This document shows, in pieces, positions 6,445 through 7,603 of a stretch of DNA of 7,603 bases. Where the stretch lies: positions 1 through 7,603 of the forward strand of contig CANPVI010000073.1 in assembly GCA_947581665.1 (NCBI GenBank). The letters run 5' to 3'. Both the position numbers and the translations under genes were made by a program. This DNA comes from an uncultured Atopobiaceae bacterium (GTDB lineage: Bacteria; Actinomycetota; Coriobacteriia; Coriobacteriales; Atopobiaceae). The notes beneath the pieces were generated by a model. The model ran no database searches. It was not told the origin of the DNA and saw nothing but the letters and a program-made list of their open reading frames with translations. Each line of letters starts with the position of its first letter. Positions within the stretch are counted from its first letter, which is position 1.

Positions 6445-7434
6445 ATGGCGCGCATTGAGGTCATCGACATCGGCACCGTTTCGGTGCGCATGGGCATCTC
6501 CGACGTTTCCGAAGGAAGGATCGAGACCTTCACGAAGAAGACGCAGGTGTGCGACCTCGGCACGGGGCTCGACGAGACCGGCGTGCTCTGCGATGCCGCG
6601 ATCGAGCGCGTGCTCGGCGCGGTGCGCGGCTACCTTGGCTGCTTCGCGAGGAACCGCTGCGATGCGGTGGTGTGCACGCTCACGCAGAGCGCGCGCGAGG
6701 CGGCGAACGCCGACGCGCTCCTCGCGCCGCTTGCCGCCCTCGGCCTGAAACCGCAGGTGATCGACGGGCACACCGAGGGCCTCATCGCCGCCTATGGCGT
6801 CTCGATCGACCCGCTCCTCGCGGGCGAGCTGGCTGGCGCGCACCATCCGCTCGTGGCGGATAGCGGTGGCGGATCCACCGAGCTCTGCGTGCTCGCGGAC
6901 GCCGAGAGCTGGGTCGCTTCCACGCCGGTGGGCAGCCGGCGAGTGAGCGAGCGCTTCCTCTCCGCGGGAGATCCTCCGAGCGCAGGGGACGTGGCACGTG
7001 CGCGCGAGTGGTGCGAGGAGGAGTTCCGCGCGGCTGCGGCCACGACCGATCTCATCGACCCCGCGGCACCGCTCGTGGTGTGCGGGGGCGCCTCGACCAC
7101 GCTCGCCGCGGTGCACCACGAGCTCGAGCACTACAACCCCGCGATCGTCCACGCGACGGTGCTCTCGAAGGAGGGGATCGACGCCATGGTGGCGCGCTTC
7201 GCGGCGATGCCCGTCGCCGTGCGAGCCGAGGTGGTGGGCGTGCACCCGGATCGCGCGCCGGTGGTGCTGGGATCCGCGGTCGTGCTCTCGTCGCTCCTCG
7301 CGGCGCTCGAGATGGACGAGCTCGTGGTGAGCGAGGCCGACAACCTCCAGGGCATCGCCCTCCTCGCCGCCGCGGAGCTCGCCGGCGACCCCGCACCCAT
7401 CGACTGGCTCCCCGCCCTCACCCTCGCGGAATGA
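6445..7434 (+). CDS. ppx: Ppx/GppA family phosphatase (exopolyphosphatase / pppGpp phosphohydrolase type)
   Basis: This 329-residue protein has the two actin-like (ASKHA) domains of Ppx/GppA enzymes and no C-terminal HD domain, like the short actinobacterial members. Family members remove terminal phosphate from inorganic polyphosphate or from pppGpp in the cytoplasm. Visible motifs are the opening IEVIDIGTVSVRM (4-16), LTQSAREAANAD (79-90), DGHTEGLIAAYGV (107-119) with E111 as probable catalytic base, the phosphate loop DSGGGSTEL (139-147), and the second phosphate-loop-like VVCGGASTTL (211-220). Two signature points deviate. The first loop reads GTVS, not GSNS, and the usual VSxxGLREG near the C-terminus reads VSEADNLQG (295-303). 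Which substrate it prefers cannot be told. It is probably translated with the upstream FtsB-like gene. Confidence 0.9.
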   Translation: MARIEVIDIGTVSVRMGISDVSEGRIETFTKKTQVCDLGTGLDETGVLCDAAIERVLGAVRGYLGCFARNRCDAVVCTLTQSAREAANADALLAPLAALGLKPQVIDGHTEGLIAAYGVSIDPLLAGELAGAHHPLVADSGGGSTELCVLADAESWVASTPVGSRRVSERFLSAGDPPSAGDVARAREWCEEEFRAAAATTDLIDPAAPLVVCGGASTTLAAVHHELEHYNPAIVHATVLSKEGIDAMVARFAAMPVAVRAEVVGVHPDRAPVVLGSAVVLSSLLAALEMDELVVSEADNLQGIALLAAAELAGDPAPIDWLPALTLAE

Positions 7435-7443
7435 AGTGCGCCG

Positions 7444-7453
7444 CTACACTCGT
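7444..7453 (+). promoter_or_regulatory. Candidate promoter -10 for the tRNA-Leu gene
   Basis: TACACT at 7445-7450 ends 11 bases before the first base of the tRNA, the spacing expected for a start a few bases upstream of it. The decamer CTACACTCGT is identical to that at 2777-2786. No clear -35 element is seen within the end of the ppx gene. Confidence 0.5.
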
Positions 7454-7461
7454 CTTCATCC

Positions 7462-7538
7462 GGGGGCGTGGCGCAATTGGCAGACGCAGGGGACTTAAAA
7501 TCCTTGAGTTGAGGGTTCGAATCCCTCCGCCCCTACCA
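7462..7538 (+). tRNA. tRNA-Leu (anticodon UAA) with short, class I-like variable region
   Basis: A full cloverleaf can be drawn in 77 bases, with encoded CCA. The acceptor arm 7462-7468 pairs with 7528-7534, with one G-U at the end. The discriminator is A (7535), as leucyl-tRNA synthetase requires, and CCA is at 7536-7538. The D arm (GCG 7471-7473 with CGC 7485-7487, loop CAATTGGCAGA) is typical of leucine tRNAs. The anticodon stem 7489-7493/7501-7505 contains two G-U pairs. The anticodon TAA is at 7496-7498 and reads UUA. The T arm GAGGG/CCCTC frames TTCGAAT (7516-7522). The oddity is the variable region, only GAGTT (7506-7510). Bacterial leucine tRNAs normally carry a long variable arm. Isotype is assigned from anticodon, D arm and A73. 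Confidence 0.92.
7514..7531 (+). repeat. Left copy of an 18-base inverted repeat (tRNA T arm/acceptor)
   Basis: GGTTCGAATCCCTCCGCC, inside the 3' part of the tRNA, is matched perfectly in reverse complement at 7579-7596. The match stops abruptly on both sides. Confidence 0.9.
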
Positions 7539-7546
7539 AAAAATGC

Positions 7547-7572
7547 GAGCCCAGCCGAGCTGGGCTCTTCTT
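7547..7572 (+). terminator. Intrinsic terminator after tRNA-Leu (possibly bidirectional)
   Basis: GAGCCCAGC (7547-7555) and GCTGGGCTC (7559-7567) form a perfect 9-base stem with a 3-base loop, followed by TTCTT. An outer stem AAATGC (7541-7546) with GCATTT (7573-7578) can extend it. The A-run before it gives a T-run on the other strand, so it could stop transcription in both directions. Confidence 0.75.
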
Positions 7573-7578
7573 GCATTT

Positions 7579-7596
7579 GGCGGAGGGATTCGAACC
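7579..7596 (-). repeat. Right copy of the 18-base inverted repeat (antisense copy of tRNA 3' part)
   Basis: GGCGGAGGGATTCGAACC is the exact reverse complement of tRNA positions 7514-7531. Read on the minus strand it is a T-loop plus part of an acceptor arm, but the flanking bases (CCAAA after the loop) cannot close the T stem, so it is not part of an intact minus-strand tRNA. The window ends 7 bases later, so what it belongs to is not visible. Confidence 0.88.
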
Positions 7597-7603
7597 AAAT
7601 CCA

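Noticed and set aside
7575..7599. A second tRNA on the minus strand at the right edge
   Set aside because: The T stem cannot close (GAGGG against CCAAA) and spacing from a CCA-like end is wrong, so only an 18-base copy is supported.
1..7603. CRISPR array, insertion sequence or transposase
   Set aside because: No regularly spaced repeats, terminal inverted repeats around a gene, or transposase/integrase motifs were seen.

Overview
The window is a very GC-rich, gene-dense bacterial stretch. All seven protein genes and one tRNA lie on the + strand. The order MazG, FtsB-like protein, Ppx/GppA matches a conserved actinobacterial neighbourhood (in mycobacteria mazG-lpqU-eno-ftsB-like-DUF501-ppx). 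Together with the strong G/C third-position bias and the absence of in-frame TTA codons, this suggests Actinomycetota. A Coriobacteriia-type anaerobe is plausible but is inference.

Left part (1-2754): a small GNAT acetyltransferase, possibly cut by the left edge, then a 94-base A/T-richer spacer with a short palindrome. Next is a 728-residue membrane-anchored protein with an acidic cytoplasmic tail, one membrane helix, an extracellular SGNH-hydrolase-like domain, and a C-terminal region resembling the ILEI/FAM3 fold. It probably acts on cell-surface glycans.

Middle (2864-4559): an NAD-dependent D-2-hydroxyacid dehydrogenase followed by an RraA/HMG-CHA-aldolase-family protein. They may form a small 2-oxoacid/2-hydroxyacid module, although the 61-base gap has a promoter-like -10 of its own.

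Right part (4656-7434): housekeeping genes for NTP clean-up (MazG), cell division (FtsB/DivIC-like) and polyphosphate or (p)ppGpp metabolism (Ppx/GppA). A tRNA-Leu(UAA) and a hairpin terminator follow.

The most unusual part is the right end. The tRNA carries the UAA leucine anticodon and a leucine-type D arm, but only a 5-base variable region instead of the long arm expected for leucine. Its last 18 T-arm/acceptor bases are repeated in inverted orientation just beyond the terminator, at the edge of the window. Promoter-like motifs recur in the spacers: an identical CTACACTCGT before the dehydrogenase and before the tRNA, and GCATACT before the RraA-like gene and before the FtsB-like gene.
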